Below are positions 6,360 to 14,331 of a stretch of DNA of 20,644 bases, piece by piece; position 1 is the stretch's first letter; each line of letters opens with the position of its first letter. Source of the stretch: DATCVR01 sp036566745. GTDB taxonomy: Bacteria; Actinomycetota; Actinomycetes; Jiangellales; Jiangellaceae. Position numbers and translations under genes: made by a program. Where the stretch lies: the NCBI GenBank assembly GCA_036566745.1, contig DATCVR010000379.1, positions 1 to 20,644 of the forward strand, in the 5' to 3' direction. Under the pieces are notes generated by a model. That model was not told the DNA's origin, ran no database searches, and saw only the letters and a program-made list of their open reading frames with translations.

Positions 6360-7481
6360 TCAGCCGCGAGCCCCAGGGGCGCGGACCCGCGCGAAGGCAC
6401 GGCTGGCCGCCAGCGCCGCGTAGCCGGGCTTCACGACGTCGTTGATCAGCGCCAGCCGCTCGTCGAACGGGATGAACGCGCTCTTCAGGGCATTGACCGT
6501 GAACCACTGGAAGTCGTCGAGGTCGTAGCCGAAGGCCTCCGCCAGCAGGGTGAACTCCCGCGACATCGACGTCGCGCTCATCAGGCGATTGTCGGTGTTG
6601 ACGGTGACCCGGAACCGTAGCGCCGTCAGGAGCCCGAACGGATGCTCGGCGATCGACGCCGCCGCACCGGTCTGGATGTTCGACGACGGGCACAGCTCGA
6701 GCGGGATCCGCTTGTCGCGGACGTAGGCGGCCAGGGCTCCGAGCCGGGGCACACCGTCGGCGTCCAGCTCGACGTCGTCGATGATCCGCACGCCGTGGCC
6801 GAGGCGGTCGGCCCCGCACCATTGCAGCGCCTCCCAGATCGAGGGCAGCCCGAACGCCTCGCCCGCGTGAATCGTGAAATGAGCGTTCTCGCGGCGCAGG
6901 TACTCGAAGGCGTCGAGATGGCGGGTGGGCGGGAAGCCGGCCTCGGCGCCGGCGATGTCGAAGCCCACGACGCCGGCCCCGCGGTTGCGGACGACAAGCT
7001 CGGCGATCTCGCGGGACCGGGCGGCGTGCCGCATCGCCGTCAGCAGCGTGGCCACCCGGATGGGCCGCCCGGCCGCCGCGGCCCGGGCCTCGCCCTCGCG
7101 GAACCCCTCCTCGACCGCCGCGACCACCTCATCGAGGCTCAGCCCGGCCTCGAGGTGTTGCTCCGGCGCGTACCGGACCTCGGCGTACACGACTCCGTCG
7201 GCGGCCAGGTCCTCGGCGCACTCGGCGGCGACCCGCACCAGCGCCTCGCGGGTCTGCATCACCGCCACGGTGTGGTCGAACGTCTCGAGGTAACGCTCCA
7301 GCGAGCCCGAGTCGGCGGCGGCCACGAACCAGCGCGCCAACCCGTCGGCGTCCGAGGCGGGCAGCTCGTGACCGATCTCGGCGGCGAGCTCGACGATCGT
7401 CGCCGGACGCAGGCCGCCGTCGAGGTGGTCGTGGAGCAGGACCTTCGGTGCGGCCAGGATCTCGGCCGGTGTCGGCGACAT
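6360..7481 (-). CDS. add: Adenosine deaminase
   Basis: A 373-residue metal-dependent amidohydrolase that converts (deoxy)adenosine to (deoxy)inosine and ammonia. The zinc-ligand motif HDHLDGG is near residue 17. Other motifs are DIAGAEAGFPP, the catalytic histidine/glutamate segment FTIHAGEAFG, RLGHGVRI, LELCPSSN, and the final metal-binding aspartate in VTVNTDNRL. Length is typical. The frame is open further upstream, but the ATG at 7481 places the HDHL motif at its usual distance from the N terminus and has a TAGCGT hexamer 7 nt upstream with no Shine-Dalgarno, consistent with leaderless initiation. It is divergent from the gene at 7542 with only 60 bp between starts, and belongs functionally with cdd, deoA and the nucleoside transporter. 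Confidence 0.95.
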   Translation of the reverse strand: MSPTPAEILAAPKVLLHDHLDGGLRPATIVELAAEIGHELPASDADGLARWFVAAADSGSLERYLETFDHTVAVMQTREALVRVAAECAEDLAADGVVYAEVRYAPEQHLEAGLSLDEVVAAVEEGFREGEARAAAAGRPIRVATLLTAMRHAARSREIAELVVRNRGAGVVGFDIAGAEAGFPPTRHLDAFEYLRRENAHFTIHAGEAFGLPSIWEALQWCGADRLGHGVRIIDDVELDADGVPRLGALAAYVRDKRIPLELCPSSNIQTGAAASIAEHPFGLLTALRFRVTVNTDNRLMSATSMSREFTLLAEAFGYDLDDFQWFTVNALKSAFIPFDERLALINDVVKPGYAALAASRAFARVRAPGARG

Positions 7482-7494
7482 GGAACGGACGCTA
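7482..7494 (-). promoter_or_regulatory. Putative leaderless promoter of add
   Basis: On the minus strand TAGCGT (7489-7494) is followed by 7 nt and the ATG of add. No ribosome binding site is seen. It shares the 60-bp divergent gap with the promoter of the gene at 7542. Confidence 0.5.
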
Positions 7495-7529
7495 CCGCGC
7501 GTCGATCGTGACGTCCGACGCTCCCGGGG

Positions 7530-7541
7530 TACAACGGACGG
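7530..7541 (+). promoter_or_regulatory. Possible leaderless promoter of 7542 gene
   Basis: TACAAC at 7530-7535 lies 6 nt before the GTG at 7542, with GTGACG at 7508-7513 (16-nt spacer) as a weak -35 candidate. The last base of the -10 is not the favoured T, so this is less convincing than the others. Confidence 0.3.
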
Positions 7542-8063
7542 GTGGCCCAGCAGCTCGGCACCCTTCCCGGGCATCGCGACGTCGACGGTGCCCGGCGCGG
7601 ACGCACACTCCGCCGGATCGGCATCGTCGTCCTGGTGCTGCTGGTGGGTGCCGGGGTGGTCGGAGCGCTGGGACCTCGCACCGGCGAGGTATCCGCCTCG
7701 AACAGCGGCTACCGCCTCGATGTCCGGCATGCCGAGATCACCCGGCCCGGCCTGCCGGCGCCCCTGCGGATCACCGTCGAACGACCCGGCGGCTTCGACA
7801 GCCCGGTGACCCTGCGCCTGGACAAGGACTTCGGCGACCATCTCGACTTCCAGACCTGGTATCCCACGCCGAGCGCCGAGACCGCCGGGCCCCAGCTGGT
7901 CGAGTACGAGTTCGACCCGCCGCCCGGTGAGGTCCTCGAGATCACCCTCGACGCCCGCACGGCTCCCGGTCAGCCACCCAGCTCCCGGCGCTACTCGGTC
8001 GCCGTGGTCGACGCCGGGCGCGAGGCCGTCGCCACCCGCTTCCGGATGACCGTGATGCCCTGA
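7542..8063 (+). CDS. Membrane-anchored protein of unknown function
   Basis: A 173-residue protein I do not recognise. Residues 1-23 are polar and Arg-rich (inside by the positive-inside rule). One hydrophobic segment spans about 24-43 (RIGIVVLVLLVGAGVVGALG). The rest is soluble and, by topology, probably outside the membrane. That part looks beta-rich and immunoglobulin-like: alternating hydrophobic strands with ITVERPGGFDSPVTLRLDK and a C-terminal RFRMTVMP strand. There are no cysteines and no lipobox. The stop overlaps the ATG of the YetF-like gene in TGATG, so the two are translationally coupled and presumably act together at the membrane. The GTG start at 7542 is taken because a -10-like hexamer precedes it. 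Confidence 0.75.
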   Translation: MAQQLGTLPGHRDVDGARRGRTLRRIGIVVLVLLVGAGVVGALGPRTGEVSASNSGYRLDVRHAEITRPGLPAPLRITVERPGGFDSPVTLRLDKDFGDHLDFQTWYPTPSAETAGPQLVEYEFDPPPGEVLEITLDARTAPGQPPSSRRYSVAVVDAGREAVATRFRMTVMP

Positions 8064-8542
8064 TGGACATCGTCATCCGGGCCACGCTGGTCTTCGCGCT
8101 GCTGTGGTTCGTCCTGCGGGTCAGCGGCAAGCGGCAGGTCACCCAGCTCTCGGCGTTCGAGCTGATCCTGCTGATCACTCTCGGTGACCTCATCAGCCAG
8201 ACCGTGCTTCAGGAGGACCTCTCGCTCACCGGCGGAGCGCTGGCCGTTGCGACCTTCACGCTGCTGTCGATCCTGCTCTCGTGGGTGACCTGGCGCTTCG
8301 CCCGCACCCGGAAGGTCGTCGAGGGCGAACCGGCCATCCTGGTCAAGGACGGTCACGTGGACGACGCGATGCTGCGCTACGAACGGCTGCCGATCGACGA
8401 CCTCCTGGCCGCCGCTCGCGAGCACGGAGTCCGCGACCTGTCCGAGATCGAGCTGATGCTGCTCGAGGCCGACGGAACGTTCTCGCTGTTCACCCGCGAG
8501 AAGGGCACCGAACTGCCGCCGCGCGGCGCCGAGGCCACGTGA
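8063..8542 (+). CDS. YetF/DUF421-family membrane protein
   Basis: A 159-residue protein of the DUF421 (YetF) family. Three transmembrane segments occupy roughly residues 3-22, 34-52 and 58-78, with the family motif LRVSGKRQVTQLSAFELILL between the first two, then ITLGDLISQTVLQ. A small cytoplasmic domain follows, with GEPAILVKDG, LPIDDLLAAAREHGVRDLSEIELMLLEADGT split over residues about 110-145, and FSLFTREK. In Bacillus, YetF-type proteins have been tied to spore and membrane functions; the role here is unknown. Its start overlaps the upstream membrane-anchored protein. It is shorter than full-length YetF but of a size usual for actinobacterial members. Confidence 0.85.
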   Translation: MDIVIRATLVFALLWFVLRVSGKRQVTQLSAFELILLITLGDLISQTVLQEDLSLTGGALAVATFTLLSILLSWVTWRFARTRKVVEGEPAILVKDGHVDDAMLRYERLPIDDLLAAAREHGVRDLSEIELMLLEADGTFSLFTREKGTELPPRGAEAT

Positions 8543-8571
8543 GCCCCGCGACGCGGCACGATCCGGCGGGA

Positions 8572-8584
8572 TAGCCTCGCGATC
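8572..8584 (+). promoter_or_regulatory. Putative leaderless promoter of pta
   Basis: TAGCCT at 8572-8577, then 7 nt, then the GTG at 8585. The arrangement matches that before deoC and no Shine-Dalgarno is visible. pta may therefore have its own promoter despite lying only 42 bp behind the YetF-like gene. Confidence 0.5.
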
Positions 8585-10654
8585 GTGGCCAGCAGCGTCT
8601 ACATCGCGTCGATGACCGGCGAGACCGGCAAGTCCACCGTGGCGCTCGGCACCCTCGAGCTGCTGACCCGCCGGCTCGGCAAGGTCGGCGTGTTCCGTCC
8701 GATCGTGCGAGCCGAGCCCCAGCCCGACTACGTCCTCGAGCTGCTGCTCGAACACGACGGCGTGGACCTCCCATACGACGTGTGCGCCGGCGTGACCTAC
8801 GAGGACGTCCACGCCGACCCCGACGCCGCGCTGACCACGATCATCGAGCGCTACCACGCGGTGGCCGACCAGTGTGACGCCGTGGTCGTCGTGGGCAGCG
8901 ACTACACCGACGTCGGCAACCCCACCGAGTTCTCGTTCAACGCCCGGATCGCGGCCAACCTCGGCACTCCGGTGATCCTGGTCCTCAACGGTCACGACCA
9001 GTCGCCCGCGGGGCTGCGCACGGTGGCCGACCTCGCCGTCACCGAGCTGGCTGCCAACTACGGCAAGCTGCTCGCGATCATCGCCAACCGGGTGGCGCCC
9101 GACGATCTCGACGCGGCCCGCGCCAGCCTGGCCACCAGCGTTCCGGTGGCGACCCTGCCGGAGGAGCCGCTGCTGTCGGCACCGACCGTCGCCGATCTGA
9201 TCCACGACGACGACACCGTCCTCGCAGAGGGCCAGCCCGGAGCGCTCGGCCACGAGGTGCTGGCCTTCGTCGTGGCCGGGATGACGTTGCCCAACATCCT
9301 CGATCGGCTGGTCGACGACGCGGTCGTCATCACCCCGGCCGACCGCAGCGACGTCGTCCCCGGCCTCCTGCTCGCCGACGCCTCCCAGACCTTCCCGAGG
9401 CTGGCCGCCATCGTGCTCAACGGCGGCTTCCCGCTGCCACCCCAGATCGTGCGGCTGATCGACGGGCTCAGCCCGGGAGTGCCGATCATCACCACCAGCG
9501 GCGACACGTTCCAGACCGCCACGCGGCTGGCCGGCGTGCGCGGGCGGCTGACCAGGGACGCCACCCGCAAGATCGACACCGCGCTGGCGCTGTACGACGA
9601 GCACGTCGACGCGGCCGAGCTACTCGCCCGCCTCGACGTCACCCACAGCGACGTCGTGACCCCGCTGATGTTCGAGCACCGCCTCATCGAGCGGGCCCGT
9701 ACCGACCCCCGCCACATCGTGCTGCCCGAGGGCGGCGACGACCGGATCCTGCAGGCCGCGGCGACCGTGCTGCGGCGCGGCATCGCCGAGCTGACGATCC
9801 TCGGCCCGCCGAGCGAGGTGCGGGCCCGGGCCGCGGCGCTCGGTCTCGACCTCGACGCCGCGAAGATCATCGACCCGCACGACGACGACCTGCGCGACCG
9901 CTTCGCTCGCGAGTACGCCGAGCGCCGCGCTCACAAGGGCGTGACGCTCGAGGCGGCCCGCGACCAGGTGGTCGACGTGTCGTACTTCGGCACGATGATG
10001 GTGCTGCTCGGACTCGCCGACGGCATGGTGTCGGGGGCGGCTCACACCACCGCCCACACCATCCGGCCCTCCTTCGAGGTGGTGAGGACCAGGCCCGGTG
10101 TGTCGATCGTGTCCAGCGTGTTCTTCATGTGCCTGAGCGACCGGGTGCTCGTCTACGGCGACTGCGCGGTCAACCCCGATCCGACCGCCGAGCAGCTCGC
10201 CGACATCGCGATCTCCTCCGCCGAGACGGCCGCGCAGTTCGGGGTCGATCCGCGGATCGCGATGCTGTCGTACTCCACCGGCGAGTCCGGCGCCGGAGCC
10301 GAGGTGGACAAGGTCCGCACCGCCACCGCCCTGGTGCGCGAGCGTCGCCCCGAGCTGTCGGTGGACGGTCCGATCCAGTACGACGCCGCCGTGGACGCGA
10401 GCGTGGCGCGGACCAAGGCGCCCGGCAGCGAGGTGGCCGGTCGCGCGACGGTGTTCGTCTTCCCCGATCTGAACACCGGCAACAACACCTACAAGGCGGT
10501 GCAACGCAGCGCGGGAGCCGTGGCAGTGGGGCCGGTGCTGCAAGGGCTGCGCAAGCCGGTCAACGATCTGTCGCGCGGCGCGCTGGTGCGCGACATCGTC
10601 AACACGATCGCGATCACGGCGATCCAGGCGCAGTCGGCGGCCGACGCCGGATGA
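8585..10654 (+). CDS. pta: Phosphate acetyltransferase, long form
   Basis: A 689-residue enzyme interconverting acetyl phosphate plus CoA and acetyl-CoA plus phosphate. The N-terminal third is a BioD-like P-loop domain (TGETGKST at residues 11-18). A DRTGG-type regulatory domain covers about 210-330. The C-terminal catalytic PTA domain runs from about 370, with IVLPEGGDDRILQAA, LGLADGMVSGAAHTTA, CAVNPDPTAEQLADIA, SYSTGESGAGAEVDKV and VFVFPDLNTGNNTYKAVQ. This three-domain layout is the usual long Pta of actinobacteria and enterics. It starts with GTG at 8585 behind a -10-like hexamer. It should work with AckA (11685-12875), though the two are separated by an oppositely oriented gene. Confidence 0.95.
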   Translation: MASSVYIASMTGETGKSTVALGTLELLTRRLGKVGVFRPIVRAEPQPDYVLELLLEHDGVDLPYDVCAGVTYEDVHADPDAALTTIIERYHAVADQCDAVVVVGSDYTDVGNPTEFSFNARIAANLGTPVILVLNGHDQSPAGLRTVADLAVTELAANYGKLLAIIANRVAPDDLDAARASLATSVPVATLPEEPLLSAPTVADLIHDDDTVLAEGQPGALGHEVLAFVVAGMTLPNILDRLVDDAVVITPADRSDVVPGLLLADASQTFPRLAAIVLNGGFPLPPQIVRLIDGLSPGVPIITTSGDTFQTATRLAGVRGRLTRDATRKIDTALALYDEHVDAAELLARLDVTHSDVVTPLMFEHRLIERARTDPRHIVLPEGGDDRILQAAATVLRRGIAELTILGPPSEVRARAAALGLDLDAAKIIDPHDDDLRDRFAREYAERRAHKGVTLEAARDQVVDVSYFGTMMVLLGLADGMVSGAAHTTAHTIRPSFEVVRTRPGVSIVSSVFFMCLSDRVLVYGDCAVNPDPTAEQLADIAISSAETAAQFGVDPRIAMLSYSTGESGAGAEVDKVRTATALVRERRPELSVDGPIQYDAAVDASVARTKAPGSEVAGRATVFVFPDLNTGNNTYKAVQRSAGAVAVGPVLQGLRKPVNDLSRGALVRDIVNTIAITAIQAQSAADAG

Positions 10655-10665
10655 CGGCGCAGCGA

Positions 10666-11625
10666 TCAGCCCCGGGCCAGCGTGGCGATGTCGTCGATCT
10701 GGCGGCGGGCGACGGCAGGGTCGGTCGAGGGATACAGCCCGACGCTGTGGACACCGGCTTCCTCCAGCGCGGCGATGTGGGCCAGGGCATCGTCGATGGT
10801 GCCGATCGCGCTGATCTCGGTCCACCACTCCGGCGGCATCGTGACCAGCGCGTCGGCCCCGCCCGCGGCGTACCGATCGGCGAGGTCGGCGTAGAACGGC
10901 AGCGCCTCGAGCCCCACGCTGGGACGGTCCAGCAGCCCGGCCAGCCACGGCGCCATGACGCGGTACGCATCGCGACGATCGGGCTCGACGCACACCGCAC
11001 CGAACACCGCGACATGGAACGGCTCAGGGCGTCCGGCCTGGTCGAGAGCCTGCCGGACGTACGACGGGCTGCCCGGCTCGGCCAGCACGACGCCGTCGGC
11101 GATCCGTCCGGCCAGGGCGAGCGACTTGGGGCCGCGGACCCCGGCCAGCAGGGGCGGGCGCTGGGCCGGCGGCTGGTCGAGCGTGACGTGGTCGAGGGTG
11201 ACGTAGCGACCGTCGACCGTGACCTCGTCGCCGTCGAGCAGCCGGCCGACCGCCACCATGACCTCCTCGAGCGCGGTGAGCGGCGACTGCGGGCGCACCC
11301 CCATCTGGGCCATCCAGCGCTGCACGCCGTGGCCGATGCCCGGCAGGACCCGGCCCGGGGCCAGCCCGCACAGGGTGGCGATCTCCATGGCGGTGACCGG
11401 TGCGGTACGCGCCACGGCGGGCAGGATGCCGATGCCCACCCGGAGCCGGTCGGTGACGGCCAGAGCCGTGGCCGCGAGGCTCACCCCAGCGGTGTAGAAG
11501 CAGTCCTCGATGACCCACAGCTGGTCGGCGCCGCCGGCCTCGAGCCCCGCGGCGAACTCGCCGACCAGGCCCGCGGGGAACGTCCGGTCGAAGCACATGC
11601 CGACCTCGGCGCGATGCGAAGACAT
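10666..11625 (-). CDS. LLM-class F420-dependent oxidoreductase
   Basis: A 319-residue luciferase-like TIM-barrel protein. Typical features are GMCFDRTFP at the N terminus, GGADQLWVIEDCFY, TDRLRVGIGILPA, RVLPGIGHGVQRWMAQMG and PLTALEEVMVAVGRLLDG. PPLLAGVRGPKSLALAGRIADGVVL, split over about residues 175-205, is the cofactor-binding region of F420-dependent LLM enzymes. The substrate cannot be told from sequence. The ATG at 11625 is chosen because homology begins there and TACGGT lies 6 nt upstream; the open frame extends 12 codons further. The gene is inserted tail-to-tail after pta (11-bp gap) and head-to-head with ackA (59-bp gap), which breaks the usual ackA-pta arrangement. Confidence 0.87.
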   Translation of the reverse strand: MSSHRAEVGMCFDRTFPAGLVGEFAAGLEAGGADQLWVIEDCFYTAGVSLAATALAVTDRLRVGIGILPAVARTAPVTAMEIATLCGLAPGRVLPGIGHGVQRWMAQMGVRPQSPLTALEEVMVAVGRLLDGDEVTVDGRYVTLDHVTLDQPPAQRPPLLAGVRGPKSLALAGRIADGVVLAEPGSPSYVRQALDQAGRPEPFHVAVFGAVCVEPDRRDAYRVMAPWLAGLLDRPSVGLEALPFYADLADRYAAGGADALVTMPPEWWTEISAIGTIDDALAHIAALEEAGVHSVGLYPSTDPAVARRQIDDIATLARG

Positions 11626-11637
11626 GGCCGCACCGTA
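11626..11637 (-). promoter_or_regulatory. Putative leaderless promoter of LLM gene
   Basis: On the minus strand TACGGT (11632-11637) is followed by 6 nt and the ATG at 11625. It lies in the 59-bp divergent gap shared with ackA. In contrast ackA has an AGGAG (11675-11679) 5 nt before its ATG. Confidence 0.45.
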
Positions 11638-11684
11638 TCCGCGACCACCGACACCTTCCACAGCCGCGACCGACAGGAGACGCG

Positions 11685-12875
11685 ATGAGTTCGACCGTGC
11701 TGGTGCTCAATTGCGGCTCGTCGTCGATCAAGTACCAACTCCTCGACGCCATGTCCGGCGTCGTCATGGCCAAGGGACTGGCCGAGCGGATCGGCGAGGA
11801 GGCCGGCCACCTGCGACACGACGGCAGCACGACCCGGGTGGAGTCCGACGAGCCGCTGGCCGATCACGACGCCGGGTTGCGCGCGGTACTCGCCGCGTTC
11901 GAGAGGGGCGGCCCCAGCCTGGCCGACACCGACGTCGCCGCGGTGGGACACCGGGTTGTCCACGGCGGCGACCGCTTCGCCGAGCCGGTACTGATCGACG
12001 ACGAGGTCGAGCAGGTCATCGGCGACCTGGCCAGCCTGGCCCCGCTGCACAACCCGCCCAACCTGGCCGGGATCCGGGTGGCGCGGCAGAGCTTTCCCGG
12101 CCTGCCTCACGTGGCCGTCTTCGATACGGCGTTCCACCAGAGCCTGCCGCCAGTGGCCTACACCTACGCCCTCGACCGCGACACCGCGCGCGCCCACCAG
12201 GTGCGGCGATACGGGTTCCACGGCACGTCGGTGGCCTACGTCAGCCGGGCGGCCGCGCAGATGCTCGGACGCGAGCCGGACCAGGTCAACCTGATCGTGC
12301 TCCACCTCGGCAACGGCGCCTCGGCCACCGCCGTCGAGGGCGGCCGCTCGGTGGACACGTCCATGGGATTCACGCCGCTGGAAGGGCTGGTCATGGGGAG
12401 CCGGTCGGGCGACGTGGATGCCGGCGTCGTGTTCCACCTGCGGCGCCACGCCGGCCTCAGCGTCGACGAGCTCGACAGCCTGCTCAACCGCCGCAGCGGC
12501 ATGCTCGGGCTGGCCGGCGCGAACGACCTTCGCGAGGTCCACCGGCGCGCGGCCTCGGGCGACGCCGACGCCCGGCTGGCGCTGGAGATCTATTGCTACC
12601 GGATCCGCGGCTACGTCGGCCGGTACTGCGCCACGCTCGGCAGAGTCGATGCCGTGGTGTTCACCGCGGGCGTGGGCGAGAACGACGCCTGGGTGCGCTC
12701 GCACGCTCTGGCCGGGTTGGAGGGCTTCGGCGTCGAGATCGACCGGGTGCGCAACTCCAGCGACGGCGGCACGGCGCGGTTCGTCTCCCCCGACGACGCC
12801 CGGGTGGCCGTGCTCGTGGTCCCCACGAACGAGGAGCTCGAGATCGCCCGCCAGACCCTCGCGGTCGTCGGCTGA
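11685..12875 (+). CDS. ackA: Acetate kinase
   Basis: A 396-residue ASKHA-fold kinase forming acetyl phosphate from acetate and ATP, or ATP from acetyl phosphate. Recognisable motifs are LVLNCGSSSIKYQL at the N terminus, GHRVVHGG, FDTAFHQSLP with the catalytic aspartate, YGFHGTSVAYV, LHLGNGASATAVEGG, and FTAGVGEND near the C terminus. Length is standard. AGGAG at 11675-11679 supports the ATG at 11685. With Pta it links acetate to acetyl-CoA; acetate made from DeoC-derived acetaldehyde by the ALDH at 1049 would be a natural input (inference). It converges on deoA with a 23-bp gap. Confidence 0.96.
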   Translation: MSSTVLVLNCGSSSIKYQLLDAMSGVVMAKGLAERIGEEAGHLRHDGSTTRVESDEPLADHDAGLRAVLAAFERGGPSLADTDVAAVGHRVVHGGDRFAEPVLIDDEVEQVIGDLASLAPLHNPPNLAGIRVARQSFPGLPHVAVFDTAFHQSLPPVAYTYALDRDTARAHQVRRYGFHGTSVAYVSRAAAQMLGREPDQVNLIVLHLGNGASATAVEGGRSVDTSMGFTPLEGLVMGSRSGDVDAGVVFHLRRHAGLSVDELDSLLNRRSGMLGLAGANDLREVHRRAASGDADARLALEIYCYRIRGYVGRYCATLGRVDAVVFTAGVGENDAWVRSHALAGLEGFGVEIDRVRNSSDGGTARFVSPDDARVAVLVVPTNEELEIARQTLAVVG

Positions 12876-12898
12876 GGCTGTGGAGGCCCGCGGCGGCG

Positions 12899-14200
12899 TC
12901 AGGCGATGCGGTCGATGACCAGCGGCAACAGGGCCGGCCGCGCACCCGCCGGAGCGATGACATACGACCCGTCGAGTGCCTCGAGCGCGCGGTCGAACCG
13001 AGCCGGCTCGTCGGTGTGCAACGTCAGCAACGCCTCGCCGGCCCGGACGAACGCACCGGGCTTGGCGTGCAGCTCGACACCCGCGCCCGCCTGGACCGGG
13101 TCCTCCTTGCGCGCCCGGCCCGCGCCGAGCCGCCAGGCGGCCACCCCCACCGCGTACGCGTCGAGGTGGGTCAGCACGCCGTCGGCCGGCGCGAGCACCG
13201 TGTGGGTCTCGCGCGCGGTGGGCAGCGCGGCGTCCGGGTCGCCACCCTGGGCGGCGATCATGGCGCGCCAGACATCCATGGCCGAGCCGTCACGCAGCGC
13301 GTCGGCCGGGTCCTTGCCGCTGACGCCCGCCGCGTCGAGCATCTCGCGGGCGAGGGTGACGGTGAGCTCGACGACGTCCTCGGGGCCGCCACCGGCCAGC
13401 ACCTCGACCGACTCGCGCACCTCGAGGGCGTTGCCGGCGGTCAGGCCCAGCGGGGTCTGCATGTTGGTGAGCAGCGCGACCGTGCGCACGCCCGCGTCGG
13501 TGCCGAGATCGACCATGGTGCGAGCCAGCTCGGCCGCCGACTCGACGTCCTTCATGAACGCGCCCGAACCGACCTTGACGTCGAGGACCAGCGCGCCGGT
13601 GCCCTCAGCGATCTTCTTGCTCATGATCGACGACGCGATCAGCGGGATCGACTCGACCGTGCCGGTGACGTCGCGCAGAGCGTAGAGCTTCTTGTCGGCC
13701 GGAGCGAGGTCGTCGGTGGCGGCGCAGACCACGGCTCCGACGTCGTGCAGCACCGCGAGCATCTCCTCGCCGGAGAGCGAGGCTCGCCAGCCCGGGATCG
13801 ACTCGAGCTTGTCCAGCGTGCCGCCGGTGTGGCCGAGCCCCCGCCCGGACAGCTGGGGCACGGCCGCGCCGCAGGCCGCCACCGTGGGCGCCAGCGGGAG
13901 GGTGATCTTGTCGCCGACGCCGCCGGTGGAGTGCTTGTCGGTGGTGGGTCGCGGGACGCCGGACCAGTCCATGCGTTGCCCGGAGGCGATCATGGCCGCC
14001 GTCCACCGCGACACCTCGCGCCGCGACATCCCGTTCAGCAGGATGGCCATGGCCAGCGCCGACATCTGCTCGTCGGCCACTGCTCCCCGGGTGTAGGCGT
14101 CGACGACCCAGTCGATCTGGGCATCGGAGAGGTCGGTCCGGTCGCGCTTGGCGCGGATGACGTCGACGGCGTCGAACTGCTCGTGCGGGGCTTCGGCCAT
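12899..14200 (-). CDS. deoA: Thymidine phosphorylase
   Basis: A 433-residue pyrimidine-nucleoside phosphorylase that splits thymidine or deoxyuridine with phosphate to the base and 2-deoxyribose 1-phosphate. Signature segments are an N-terminal helical region with MSALAMAILLNGMS, the phosphate-binding KHSTGGVGDKITLPLAP, SGRGLGHTGGTLDKLESIPG, the catalytic-site KKLYALRDVTGTVESIPLIA and SSIMSKKIAEG. The C-terminal PYNP domain carries RLGAGRARKEDPV. The ATG at 14200 is chosen over upstream in-frame codons because GGAGG stands 8 nt before it and homology starts there. The product needs a phosphopentomutase, not seen here, to feed DeoC. It is transcribed toward ackA and divergent from the zeta-like gene. 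Confidence 0.95.
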   Translation of the reverse strand: MAEAPHEQFDAVDVIRAKRDRTDLSDAQIDWVVDAYTRGAVADEQMSALAMAILLNGMSRREVSRWTAAMIASGQRMDWSGVPRPTTDKHSTGGVGDKITLPLAPTVAACGAAVPQLSGRGLGHTGGTLDKLESIPGWRASLSGEEMLAVLHDVGAVVCAATDDLAPADKKLYALRDVTGTVESIPLIASSIMSKKIAEGTGALVLDVKVGSGAFMKDVESAAELARTMVDLGTDAGVRTVALLTNMQTPLGLTAGNALEVRESVEVLAGGGPEDVVELTVTLAREMLDAAGVSGKDPADALRDGSAMDVWRAMIAAQGGDPDAALPTARETHTVLAPADGVLTHLDAYAVGVAAWRLGAGRARKEDPVQAGAGVELHAKPGAFVRAGEALLTLHTDEPARFDRALEALDGSYVIAPAGARPALLPLVIDRIA

Positions 14201-14331
14201 GCCCTGATCCTCCCTGACGACCGCCCGCCGAGGCCATCCGATCCGCCGCCAGCGAACGGCACGGGGCCGTACGGCCGCTTTGATAGCTTGCGACCTGTTC
14301 ACCCCGGGACAATCGAGAGACGAGAGCCGCC
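14201..14331. promoter_or_regulatory. Divergent regulatory gap with perfect palindrome
   Basis: This 131-bp gap separates the starts of deoA (leftward) and the zeta-like gene (rightward). It contains a perfect 12-bp palindrome, GGCCGTACGGCC, at 14265-14276. A -10-like TAGCTT follows at 14284-14289, which would drive the rightward gene with a leader of about 35-40 nt. The palindrome is placed where a repressor could act on one or both genes; no regulator is known for it. Confidence 0.35.

Noticed and set aside
7991..9604. 537-codon minus-strand open frame over the YetF-like gene and pta
   Set aside because: Composition is typical of antisense frames of GC-rich genes (His/Arg/Gly/Asp rich), and it lies opposite well-supported coding sequence.
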